Assembly (NCBI GenBank): GCA_000711775.1
Contig: ARYC01018455.1
Location: 1 to 64,000 of the forward strand
Origin: Oxytricha trifallax
Lineage: Eukaryota; Ciliophora; Spirotrichea; Sporadotrichida; Oxytrichidae
Direction: 5' to 3'
DNA: 64,000 nucleotides
The first letter of the stretch is position 1, and every line of letters starts with the position of its first letter. Below are positions 26,771-37,700 of this stretch, in pieces. Below the pieces are notes generated by a model. It made no database searches and was not told where the DNA came from. It saw nothing but the letters and a program-made list of their open reading frames with translations. The position numbers and the translations under genes were made by a program.

Positions 26771-27605
26771 ATGCAATATGTAACAAGTGGCTTTATTAAG
26801 CTGCCATAAGAACTAACAAAATCAGGTGTCTATGCTTTAGCTCAACATGATTCTAGTCAAATAAGAGATAAATTCTTCGTGCTCCAAATCACAGATGTGA
26901 AAAATTATTATAAAAAGGGTCGTTTTATTTTGTATATAATGTGCATTCTGAAGTGGGAAAGAAAAGCGCCAAGAAAAATCTAAAAAAGAATTATTAAGGA
27001 GTCACTTTAGAAGTATCAGATGGTATAGGAACTGCCTCTGCAATTATACACAGAGACATTTACGATGAAATGGCGCTAAATAACCAGACCCCCACAAAAT
27101 ATTCCATTATCATAGTGAAAGGCGATATCTTTCGTTAGAGAGCAGACGATGGGAAAACTGGCTTTATTTTCAATGAAATGCCTCGATTAGTTATTGATGA
27201 AGTCTAAGAGAAAATCATCGGTAATCCAGTAGCTCTATATAAGGCTTGCTAGTAAAATAAGTACGATGATTTGGCTAATAAATATGAGCAGGATTACTTC
27301 AAAATACCATATCACCCTTAATTTATAGAGAGATACATAACCAAAGTCAATCCACCAGTTTCTAATAGAGAAATTTCATTACAATTGGTTGATAAGATAT
27401 CTGATTTATAACCAAAGGATTATAAGAATAAAGTTTTGTTTCCAAGGATTTAAACCCCATAAAAAATTGCTATATTTAATATATATTAAATATTATTTTG
27501 TTTTGCTTATTATCTTGACCTATCCAGATTTTTATTGGCATCACTGTTTTAGCAATAATTAATATTTAAATTATATCTTATTTTTTTAATATATTTATTT
27601 GAGTG
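26771..27605 (+). CDS. Unknown protein, possibly OB-fold
   Basis: The start is ATG 26771 (MQYVTSGFIKLPQELTKSG), with KFFVLQITDVKNYYKKG. After a frame change near 26930-26940 (small IES or intron) it continues VTLEVSDGIGTASAIIHRD, YSIIIVKGDIFRQRADDG, and a charged C-terminal region (DDLANKYEQDYFKIPYHP) to about 27460. The alternation in the middle part resembles an OB fold as in nucleic-acid-binding proteins, but no diagnostic residue settles this. The frame stays open to TGA near 27603, though the last 140 bases are AT-rich and probably not coding. The start lies 158 bp from the divergent GET3 start. Confidence 0.5.
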
Positions 27606-27854
27606 ATTTTTCATAATTAAGACCCATAACTTTGATAATTGCATTATTTATCTTTGATAACTACATTATATCATGTTTATTAAAAAATTAACAATTAATT
27701 AAAAAATTTTAAGTAGTATTAATTTTTTTTTACTTTATTTAGGGGATAGATTCCTGATACAAATATATCTTTCATAATTTTGTCCTATGGATTTTACTTA
27801 CATAAAGCAAAAACATTGTTGAAGAGACTTTCAAGAGTGGCTTTTATATAGAAA

Positions 27855-30800
27855 ATGCTTAAAAATAGGCAGTTTTCAGTAAATGTATTTATATATGCCA
27901 TTTTAATTGCTTTTAACATGGGAACTTGTGCAGATGACTCAACAGCCCAGTTCGACAGACTAATTAAGAAAGTAGTTCACATCCCAATATCCTCAAATCA
28001 AACCCTTGCTATATGCTCCTACCAATTTGAGAAGCACTATTTAGTAAGAGATAGAGTGCCCTACCTTAACTCTGATCATTAAGATGTTTACAGGGGTGTT
28101 GTTAACCATTGCTCACACATGTCCCAATTGCTCACACATTGTCCCAATTGCTCACACATGTCCCAATTGCTCACACAATGAATTTTATATGCGAGAGCGG
28201 TAATATTATTAAGCACATAGCAGGGTCTTTAGGGTGCAGCCCCTTGTTATCGCAATGCGATACGAAATAATTGCAGGGGTCAATGGGCAGCCGCCCCTTG
28301 TGGGAGGGGGTTCGGGGAGGGCAAAGCTCTCCCCTGAAAACCCATATAGCTCTTTCAAGACGTATTAGTAGTTTAAGTGTAAAATGTAATCGTTAAATAA
28401 TAATAATTAAATTACAAATTAATGGAATAACTATTTTCATAAGTTAAGCAAGACTAGATCAATTAAACCTTTACTTAAACAATTACTAATCTTATTTCAA
28501 GTGGCTTGTTACAAAAAAATCTATAGTGTTCTCACTGTTAAGCTGAATAGACTATAAGACAATATTAATAACCACACAGTCTTGACAACGCACTCTATTA
28601 ATGTGTAAATTATAAATGTAGAGCAAGACGATCTTTAAGAGAAGGTTTAGTTGTATACTGTCCTACCAACATGCCTTTACCTATTTTAGAAGAAATAATA
28701 TTTAGCATATATCCTTCTGGCCTTAACATTTCTGAGACTGTAAAATATCTTTAAGATAATAGAGCTTTGAAGATTAGTAGGTAATCTATCAGAAAAGTAT
28801 ACTAATGTTTACGAGATATAGTAAAAGAAAAGATAGTTTAGGAATAAGATAGCTTTGTGTTGAGTGGCCAAGTATAAATGGATGAGTCTTTATGGACTCA
28901 ACGATCAATATAGTACTGTTTTCCAGAAGACACTATATACGATAGATAAATATGGATCGTTGGCTTGATAGAAGAAGGAACATAGAGATGCAAAATTTTA
29001 AAAGTTCAAGATAGAACAACTCAAACGCTTGAAAACTTAATTGAACATAATGTTGAACCTAACAGTATAATGCACACTGATGGTTGGGCAAGCTACACTT
29101 CTATAGATTTGCAAGGTTTATAAATTGTTCATTAAAGACATGTACATCAGTCGTCTAATGGTATAAGAAGAACTATGTAACATAGTAATCTTATCGAAGG
29201 ATTGTGGGCTGTGATAAAATATCACATTAAGCATGTATACAATACAATGCCTGGCGACCCAGAAATGATCGAACAATATTTCTATGAGGCAGTATGGAGA
29301 AGAAACTTAGCATAGTTTGCAAATACAAATGACCGTTAATAAAATGTATAACAGACATTTAAATTAAATGATTTATGAATTATTATTTAACGATTATATT
29401 TTATACTTAAACTACTAATACGTCTTGAAAGAGCTATATGGGTTTTCGGGGAAGGGCTTTGCCCTCCCCCGAATCCCCTCCCACAAGGGGCTGCTCCCTT
29501 GACCCCTGCAATTATTTCGTATCGCATTGCGATAACAAGGGGCTGCACCCTAAGACCCTGCTATGTGCTTAATAATATTACCGCTCTCGCATATAAAATT
29601 CATTGTGTGAGCAATTGGGACATGTGTGAGCAATTGGGACGTGTGTGAGCAATTGGGACATGTGTGAGCAATTGGGACAATGTGTGAGCAATTGGGACAT
29701 GTGTGAGCAATGGTTAACAACACCCGTTTACAGCATCAGAACATTGAGTCAGATAAACAATCTAAGCACCAATCTTAAAAATTTGAGAATACTACATCAT
29801 CCACACTTGTTTAGTGGAGCTCTGCCAAAAGAATAGATTTAAGAAGTCAAGAATTTACTATAAAACGATTAGCTGGAGGAGTTAAGTTTTGACATGAAAC
29901 TGGAGAATAGTGAATATGCAACCATTTTCACATTAATTAAGTAGCAGTCGAGGTTAAGGAAGTTGCTACTTAATGTTAGTGTTAAGCCTGAAATATTCAA
30001 AACAAATGTTTATTTTATTATAAATATATTAGTTTTCTTTCCCATGATCTAGCAATAATAGATGTATTAAATAAAGGCATAAACAAGGATAATAATTTCA
30101 AGTAATTGTCAGTAAACTTCCAAGCAGGAGAGAGCTTCTTTGAAGTGAAATTTCATAAGTATTTAAAGAATCTTAAAAGCCTGTCTTTAACAAACGTTGG
30201 AGATAAGAACTTTACAGAGAGTATGTTTGATATGGCTTGTATAAGAAAACTGAGGGAGATCTTATTGATGTTATGAATTTTCAAATTAATAAATTATAAA
30301 AACAAAGGGAGCTTTCTCTAAGTTTCATTCCAGATTTATCGTTGCCTAGTTTCTCTGAAGCTCTTTCGAAATTTAGCTAGCTTTAATCACTTTAGATCTC
30401 ATCAATTCCATATCATAAAATAAAACAGTAAATCTTCTTAGAATATATAGCCAATGGAGCTATAAATCTGCGATCTTTAAGCCTCGATAATCTTGCCCTT
30501 TCAGACGATTAATTTAAGTTAATATTGGCATCAGTTTCTCAAAACAAATCACTTAGACATTTGAAGCTTACCTCTATTCACATGGACTCTGATAAAAAAC
30601 TGGGATTCTTTACTGGATTTATAGGTTGCAAATAAACTACTCTAGCTTCTATTACTCTAGCAGACAATTATCTGCAAAATCTAGATATTCTTGAATAGAT
30701 GCATTTCAATTAACATTTGAAAGAATTGACAATTATGACATAGACATATTTCAGGAATAGTTCCACCTTAACTGAGGACTAATTTAAAGATATAAAACCA

Positions 30801-31612
30801 AATAAATTTGTTTAGAAGTATGTCATGGGACTTGGAGTTATAAAAACTAAAAATTATATAAATTAATGTTATGAATAAATTTTGATACTTTTCTAATTAA
30901 AAACTATCAAGCCTCTAATCATTGCTTTAAACACCTTCCCAAATTTAAGAGATTTGAGAATCTAAAACGTAGAACTAACAAACCTTCATTTCAAAGTGAT
31001 CGACAATTATTTAATATAAAACCCTGATTTATAAAAGCTAACACTTATGAATGTAAAAATGGGCTATGATTAATTCTTTATTCTTGAGGGTACTATAAGA
31101 AACTCTAAGAAATTGAGAAAACTTAATTTATCTGGAAATTAATTAAGGAATTAGGGATGCACAGAAGTTGCCAATATTATGATGTCAAATTCTAGCATTT
31201 AAAGTCTCAGTCTTGATAACAAATTATTATTTTTAAATCTAAAATTGATTGATTGATTTATCTTTCATTAAACTAATCTAAATACCCCAATTTTGTTGAT
31301 AACAACGATATAAAAGAACACGGATTAGTCGCAATTTTGAAAGTTCTAGAAACTAATAAAACCTTGGTAAAAATAAGAATGGAAAACAACAAATTTATGA
31401 TTTCTCGCTAGCTTCTGGGTTAGATAGGAAATCTGTTCGTATTCAGCAACCGCACTCTATAGCAATTTGTTATAACTTATCATGGGCAGTGCTTACTGAA
31501 GAAAGATTCAATGGAGGGCAGTGGAAGCGATAGCGAATATGATAGAGACATGATTATAAGGTTTACATAAGAGATTCAAAATAAAACTAATTTAAAGCTG
31601 TTTTCGATTTGA
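27855..31612 (+). CDS. Secreted or lumenal leucine-rich-repeat (RNI-like) protein
   Basis: The start is ATG 27855 with a signal-peptide-like N-terminus (FIYAILIAFNMGTCADD). Leucine-rich repeats of RNI type follow: LKNLKSLSLTNVG, LRSLSLDNLALSD, LRHLKLTSIHMD, LRDLRIQNVELTNLHF, LRKLNLSGNQLRNQG. It ends KTNLKLFSI at TGA 31610-31612. The gene is cut by a 1.6-kb Merlin transposon (28094-29725) and by IES whose pointers I can read: AGGGAG (30253-30258 and 30306-30311; junction RKLRELSLSFIPD) and GATAACAA (31215-31222 and 31298-31305; junction SLSLDNNDIKEHG). A further break near 30000-30045 is not resolved. Function is unknown; such repeats usually bind protein partners. Confidence 0.75.
28094..28413 (+). 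repeat. Left terminal inverted repeat of the Merlin element
   Basis: It is complementary to 29379-29725. It includes the subterminal repeat array (28106-28180), a G+C-rich part (about 28190-28350), and ends in AATGTAATCGTTAAATAATA just before the transposase start. In the right arm the array has extra units. Confidence 0.85.
28422..29378 (+). CDS. ISXO2-like (Merlin/IS1595) transposase, 318 aa, intact frame
   Basis: With TAA/TAG as Gln the frame runs from ATG 28422 (MEQLFSQVKQ) to TGA 29376-29378 with no internal TGA. A zinc-ribbon-like part comes first (CSHCQAEQ ... CVNYKCRARRSLREG). The ISXO2 DDE domain follows: first Asp in QVQMDESLW, second in IMHTDGWASY, then HVHQSSNGIRR and the last acid region NLIEGLWAVIKYHIKHVYN. 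The length fits the family. It uses many TAA/TAG Gln codons, so it is adapted to the ciliate code and not a recent bacterial contaminant. Confidence 0.9.
29379..29725 (-). repeat. Right terminal inverted repeat of the Merlin element
   Basis: It is the inverted counterpart of 28094-28413, beginning one base after the transposase stop. It carries about six subterminal GTGTGAGCAATTGGGACA units (29606-29710), two more than the left end. Confidence 0.85.
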
Positions 31613-31750
31613 AAAATATTAAGAATAGTTATAATTATTGATTTCAGACTTTTAATTTAATTTCTCAAAATTGCTCTATCATTATTATAGTAAAAAAATT
31701 GTGAAAAATATTTTGCTACAATTTACTGTTATCAATAAGTCGAAGAGAAA

Positions 31751-34700
31751 ATGCATAGATCACTTTATCATAGAATAGAAAAGTAGATATAAGTACCTAT
31801 TCAATCTTTGGATGATAATTCTCACAATTTATTCGACTTTCACTTCAACTTATTAGTAGGTTAACAAAAATTGCTAGATTAAATTTTCAAGAAATTAATC
31901 AAAACTCAATTTAATTTCATTTTTTAGCTCTGCATTCGGAATGACTAAGAATTTACCGACTTACCTGATAAACTATGGCATTGAAATATTCTTTCTCTTA
32001 GACATTATTCAAAGTAAGTATTTAACTTGCACTCAATTTGAAATTATTCCTTAGTTTAAATTTTATGTAATTTTTAGATTTTTTATATGAATACACTAGC
32101 GAGGAGGACTATCTACCAGTCAGGAAATTCAGAAAAATTGCTTACAGATATATAAAGTAAGCTTTTAAAAAATCATGAATAAATTCAATCAATATAGATC
32201 GTACTTTATATACGATTTATTATCAGTGATCCCTTTTGGACTATTCGCAAGTAAAAATAACTCGGACGCTGAATAACTACTGCAACTGTTTAAACTTATT
32301 AGAATAAAGAAATTGTTCTAGCTTGTGCATCTAAGGAACTTCTAGAATATATAATTTTTTATTTACAGAAATTATTTATTCAATGATGGGTGATAAAGTT
32401 TAGTTTTTTAATGTTGAAACACAATTAAATTTGAGAAAATTAAATAATTTAAACTACTGATTAAAGCTAAAATTAATGAATTAGTAGATTTAAAATCAAA
32501 TAAATAAGGGAACCATTATCTTATTTTTTTTCATTTTTGAATACATATATGACTATTATTATTTAAATTTTAGTAAATCAATATTGAATATCCTGAAAAA
32601 TTTCTATGAAAGAAAATTCAAATACATCCTTAAAAACGCAAACCTAAAACACGATTAAAAACGCGATAATAATAATATTATGAGACAAATTGTAACAATG
32701 TATGTTATCAGAGTAATTAGACTAATTGCAATTTTGTTCATTCTATCATATTTCATTGGTACCCTTTGGTAAATTTGAATTTAATTATATTAATTTAGAA
32801 AATAAAAACAATTAAATTCAAGAATTTAATTGGTATATCGCAGTGTGGCAGCTGAATATTTACAAATATTATGAAGATAACAATAACTTCTTCACTTACT
32901 ATCAGTTAGATGAAATGAAGGATAATCATGAGGATCTGGATAGGTAAGTATAAAACTATGAATAATAATAGCTTTTCAATAGTATGATCATAGTTGTATA
33001 TTGGGCTTTTACGACTCTATCATCCCTCGGTTATGGAGACTTTTATCCCAGAAATAACGACGAGCGTATAATTGCAATTTTTGTGTTTTTGTTTGGAGTG
33101 GCACTTTTTACCTTCATTATGAATGATATGATGGAAATTTTTATAAATTATTAAATTGCTGTATGTATATTTTTCACATTTAATTAAAAACCAGAGAAAT
33201 TTTCATAATAAATCTTAATGCAGTACTAAAGAATCAAAGGAGACAATAATGAGACAGAATCACTAACGAAGTGGTTTGGAATTCTAGGGCGATTCAACAA
33301 AGGCATGCCACTTCCCAAGGAAATGGTAAAAAGATTCGAGAATTTTTTCGAATATTATTGGCTAAAAGATAAAAATTTCGCTATGAAAAAACTTTCTGAC
33401 TAGAGATACCTGTAGGAGCTCCCTAAGAAAATTAGAATTGAGGTAGGTAAATCAGTTTGATTAATATTCTTTTAAGTAGTACATCTTTACTAAATATGTT
33501 TATAGATTTACAAAGATTTCTTATTTAAGGACTTTCTGTATCTCTTCAAGTCCTACTTTTTTATCAAGAAAGATTTTTCCTCCTACTAAAAATCATCAGG
33601 CCTTCATTTTTTATATTTAGTTACCTAATTTGAAAATTAAGCTTTTCCTAATCAAAATTTTATAATGTTTAAAATTTATAGAGGCCCTAATGATAAATTG
33701 TTGAATCAATTGGACTGGGATGATTTAAGTAGTCCTGCAATGAGCATAAAAAAGGCAAGTTTGTTAACAAATGTTTACTCTTGGCGTGATGAAGATTCAA
33801 AACCCCAAAACCCTTTCAGTAGTTTGATTGAGTTTTTGATTGATAAAAGTAGACTATTAGCGCATACTTTATTAGGGTTTTAATAGGGTTTATGTAGGGG
33901 TTTAATGTTTAAATATTAGTATTTTAAGTGAGTATAACAAGCGAGTTTTAAAATATTTCACACAAACATAAGCTTAGAGTCATGTGGCAGTTCTCTGAAT
34001 TTTATCTTTCTAAGTTGATGTTTGATTGCTTCTATTGTTTGTTAATTCTCTTAGCTTGGCTTGATAATAGTTGAGTATGCAAGTTCTCTGAGACCTCCAT
34101 TTATTTTATTTTTATCGAGATATTGTTTGATTCTCTGCTTAGAATCTCTCTCACCCCTGCAGCTAAAGTAATCGTTTCTTGGCATGTCGCTCTCTATTAT
34201 TATTACTGCTAGAGCCCAGATATCCCATTAAGTGTCTCCATCTCTCCAATCCTCTCTCTCTCGGAAATATCCAGGAGTGCCGTATACATTTCCTTATGCA
34301 GAGGCTTGCACTCTTTGAGCTCTGTTGAAGTCTATAATATAAACTCTAAGAGGCTGAAAGTTCAACATGATGTTCTCTGGCTTTAAGTCTCTATGAACAT
34401 AACCTAGCTTGTGAAGCTCTTCAATCCCTTCAACTATCTGCTATACTATCTAGCTAATTTATCTCTGACATCTATTGTCAGATAAGAATTCTCTGTAAGT
34501 CATTTCAAGTAAAGGAAGCCTGAAGGCTACATGATCTTTACCAAGTAAAATAGCATCAAGCTAGATGATATGCCTGCACTCATATAACTTTGCCTTTTAA
34601 AGAGCATAATACTCATTAGCAAATTCCATTTGGAACTTGTCATCAGCAAGGAAGTAATTGAAAGGATATATCTTGTAAGCATATTAGTCATCAATAATGA

Positions 34701-37700
34701 CTCTCTTCTCAATTTATCTTCAAGAGTAAGGTAGCTTTCTAGGCAAGAATCTAAGTCAATAATTTTTAATATAGGAATCTTCATTGCCTCAATTTAACCA
34801 TGATTTTATTGATCTCAGAGACTGGAAAGTTCTTGAATGCTTTCTTCATTTTGACTTACTTCTACACTTCAACTCTAAGAGACTCAACTGGGTTTCTTGA
34901 TATTCTTTTTAGAGGAATCTATTCCCTGTAGGTTCATGAATAAAGACAAAACTTTGATTATGCTTTTTCTTTAAGTGCACTTTAAGGTCTCTAGTATGAG
35001 AATATGGCTTCTCACAGAACTCACAGACATACTTCCCATCTTTCTTTTAATGCTTGAGATATAACCTTGGCATATAGTTGTGTATATCTCTCAAGAGTCT
35101 CTTAAAAGTTGACTTGTAAGGAAAACTTTATTGCATTCTTTGCATTAATAGTCAACTTTGGCTGGTATTTATTAATGTTCTATGGCGGGTTGTTTAACCT
35201 CCTCCTCAATATGCACAGCTTCTTTAATAACCTCCTACTTAACTTATATTTAAATCTCAAAGCTAGACTGGTCAAAGTTGTCATAAGTAGGCTCCCACTG
35301 AGTACAAGCGTCTCTGGTCTCTACTTTTATAGGTTGCTGGAATGATAATTTTTATTGACTTTACCCAAGTAATGCCGCTCTTCTCAAAAAGTTAGTGCTC
35401 ATTTTAGTTTTCTGATATATTTATTATAATAATGATAAAATCTACCTAGATAAACTATTATAGTAGAGTATAAGACACTCTGGTAGATTCTTTGCTGAGA
35501 GGAAAGAAAATTAGCTAACCATAAGAGACTTTAAGTTGACATATTTTATGAGAATTTTATACATTTTAGTAAATTAAAATACTCCTAATGAAGTTTTGTT
35601 TCTCTAGGAGGTCCTCCAAATCAAGTTTGAACTTAATTTTGAGGTAAACTTATTAAACATTTTTAAATTTAATATGCTCCTAATTAAGTTTTAACCTTAA
35701 AATTTAACTCCTAATAATGTTTGAACTTTATTTGGAGGACCTCCTAAAATAATTAAACATTATTAGGAGCAATTTAATGGAGATAGATTGATAAAAATGG
35801 AAATCAATCTGTAAAACTTGGAGCAAGTTTTTCAATGCTTCTCCTCATATCTTTTCAAGGTTGACTTCCAATAGGTCTTCCCTATTTAGTAGTAAGATTT
35901 TAATAAACTTAGAATGGATATCCATAATTTTAAATTTCATTAACATTTCTAGAAAGAGGAAGCAAGATGGAGTCTATGAATGATGCAATGAAGAAAATTC
36001 AATCTCAAGATTTAATAGGAAAATTTCGAAGTAAAGAGTGACCTCTATAGATATTTGGTATAGCAAGGTAAGCTCTTAACTAAGATTAATAAATCCATTA
36101 TACTTGGATTGTTCTTGTCAACTTAGGAGGGAACTAAAATCTCATTCTTAAAAGCCTTACTAAGTGAAGAGAAAAAAGCTTTTAAGTCTAATGATAGGAT
36201 GATAGAGATACCTAACTACCCTGAAATATCAGTGACAAACCTATATGACGATGCTATGAGTGATCCAGATGTTGCTCTCTACCTTCCATCAAAGCTACAG
36301 CTCTCTAATAAGTTGCCAGAGAGAAACTTCTTCTTTGGTGTTCTTGCAACTCTGAAACCTGAGTACTTAAATGAAATTATTTAAGAAGCTCATAAGAAAC
36401 GCTACAGCATCTCTCCTGAAGAAAAAGAGAAGCAAGGAATCAAAATAAGCGACACCTGGCTCTAGGAACTACAAAAGCATCCATTCATCTCAAGTAAGCT
36501 TAGTCTTCTAACTTTATAGAAAAACCTGGCACTGCTATTTACTTGATGAAAGAGCGTAGCAAATTAAACAGAGAGAAAATCACAGGTAAAGCATGAATTG
36601 AGTAAGAGACTCTACAAAGATTTCTAAAAACCAGACGAGATGAACATAGACGCAGGAGCTGGCACTAAGAGAAGAAACATGGGCCCAAGTAAGCCTTAAG
36701 AGGAAGAAAAGAAAGAGAAGCCAAATCCCTTTACGGGCAAATTTAATATGTGAACTTATTCATTCGTTTAAATCTAATACTTATTTATAAACACAAAATC
36801 TCCCTTCTTTTGCGCACACTTTACCTTTCTCATCGCTGACTCTCTTAGCAGCACTCTTAATAAAATCGACTGTATCTATCTTCAGATCGTGCAATAAGTG
36901 ATAGAGCAGAAGTCTCTTGTAGTGGCCTTTCAATAACCCCCAATATAATTCAATTCCATTGAACTGAGGACTGTAAGGAACATTAAATACAGGTGTTATG
37001 TTTAGCTTTCGTATTCCCTTCTAGTGTCTTTAGTTTTATGGACAGATAAGTTATCTACAAACAGAATAATCTCTTAGTCGGCGTACTTATTTCTGAGTTA
37101 TTACAAGAACTTTATGTATTATTCGGTCTTTATTGAGCGAGGGTGGATTACATAAGTCTCTAGGCCACTATCTTCGCTTATTCCACCTAGTACTGCATGA
37201 GTTTAAACCTTAACCTTTTAATCATATACTTCAATGTTACTGTACCTCTTATACCAAGACCTTGATATGAAGGTATTAAATGTGAATACTGCCTCATCAG
37301 CGTGTATGAACTTTATATTATGCTCTTAAGCACTTTGCATTTAATCGAATATATAATTTAAATTATCCTTATAAAATGGAACATTAAAGTCAATCACTCT
37401 CTTAATGCGATTGACTGTCTTGTAAGATATTCCATTCTTTTTATATATGTTCGCTATAGATTAAGCAGAGATGTGAAGCTCAGGAAATTGGCGATGAAAC
37501 ATCACAGCCCTGTAGGCTAGAGAGAAATGAGCCCAGTATTTAAGAGTCTTATCATTAATAAGATATTCAATATGATGCTGCTAAAATTTTAAGGGTCTCT
37601 TAGGCTTAGAATTAAGATGCTATCTCTTTAAATTCAATGCTAATAGACAGTGAGACCTCACAGTTGCAGGAGATTTATGGAGTAGCCTTGCTATAGACGT

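Larger units (their letters stand above)
28094..29725 (+). mobile_element. Merlin/IS1595-type DNA transposon, intact-looking, inserted in the LRR gene
   Basis: The element is 1,632 bp, bounded by GGGTGTTGTTAACC and its inverse, with long terminal inverted repeats (about 320-350 bp). The 8-bp GTTTACAG occurs on both sides (28086-28093 and 29726-29733). Eight-base target duplications and an ISXO2-type transposase are typical of Merlin/IS1595. The terminal repeats are much richer in G+C than the surrounding DNA. They begin with tandem copies of a unit containing TTGCTCACACATGTCCCAA: about four on the left and six on the right, so the ends differ in length. Removing the element with one GTTTACAG joins SDHQDVYSIRTLSQINN in frame. 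Confidence 0.92.

Noticed and set aside
28422-29378. Recent bacterial contamination carrying an IS1595 element
   Set aside because: The transposase uses many TAA/TAG Gln codons and is flanked by one ciliate gene with a target duplication.
29645-29836. A 63-codon frame with WDMCEQ repeats as a repeat protein
   Set aside because: It is a translation of the Merlin subterminal DNA repeats. Only its last part, after the element end, is genuine LRR-protein coding.
35036-35130. Frame change in the TBE 57-kDa gene near the first zinc finger as an intron
   Set aside because: No GT-AG pair restores both finger halves; a one-base change does, so decay is the simpler reading.
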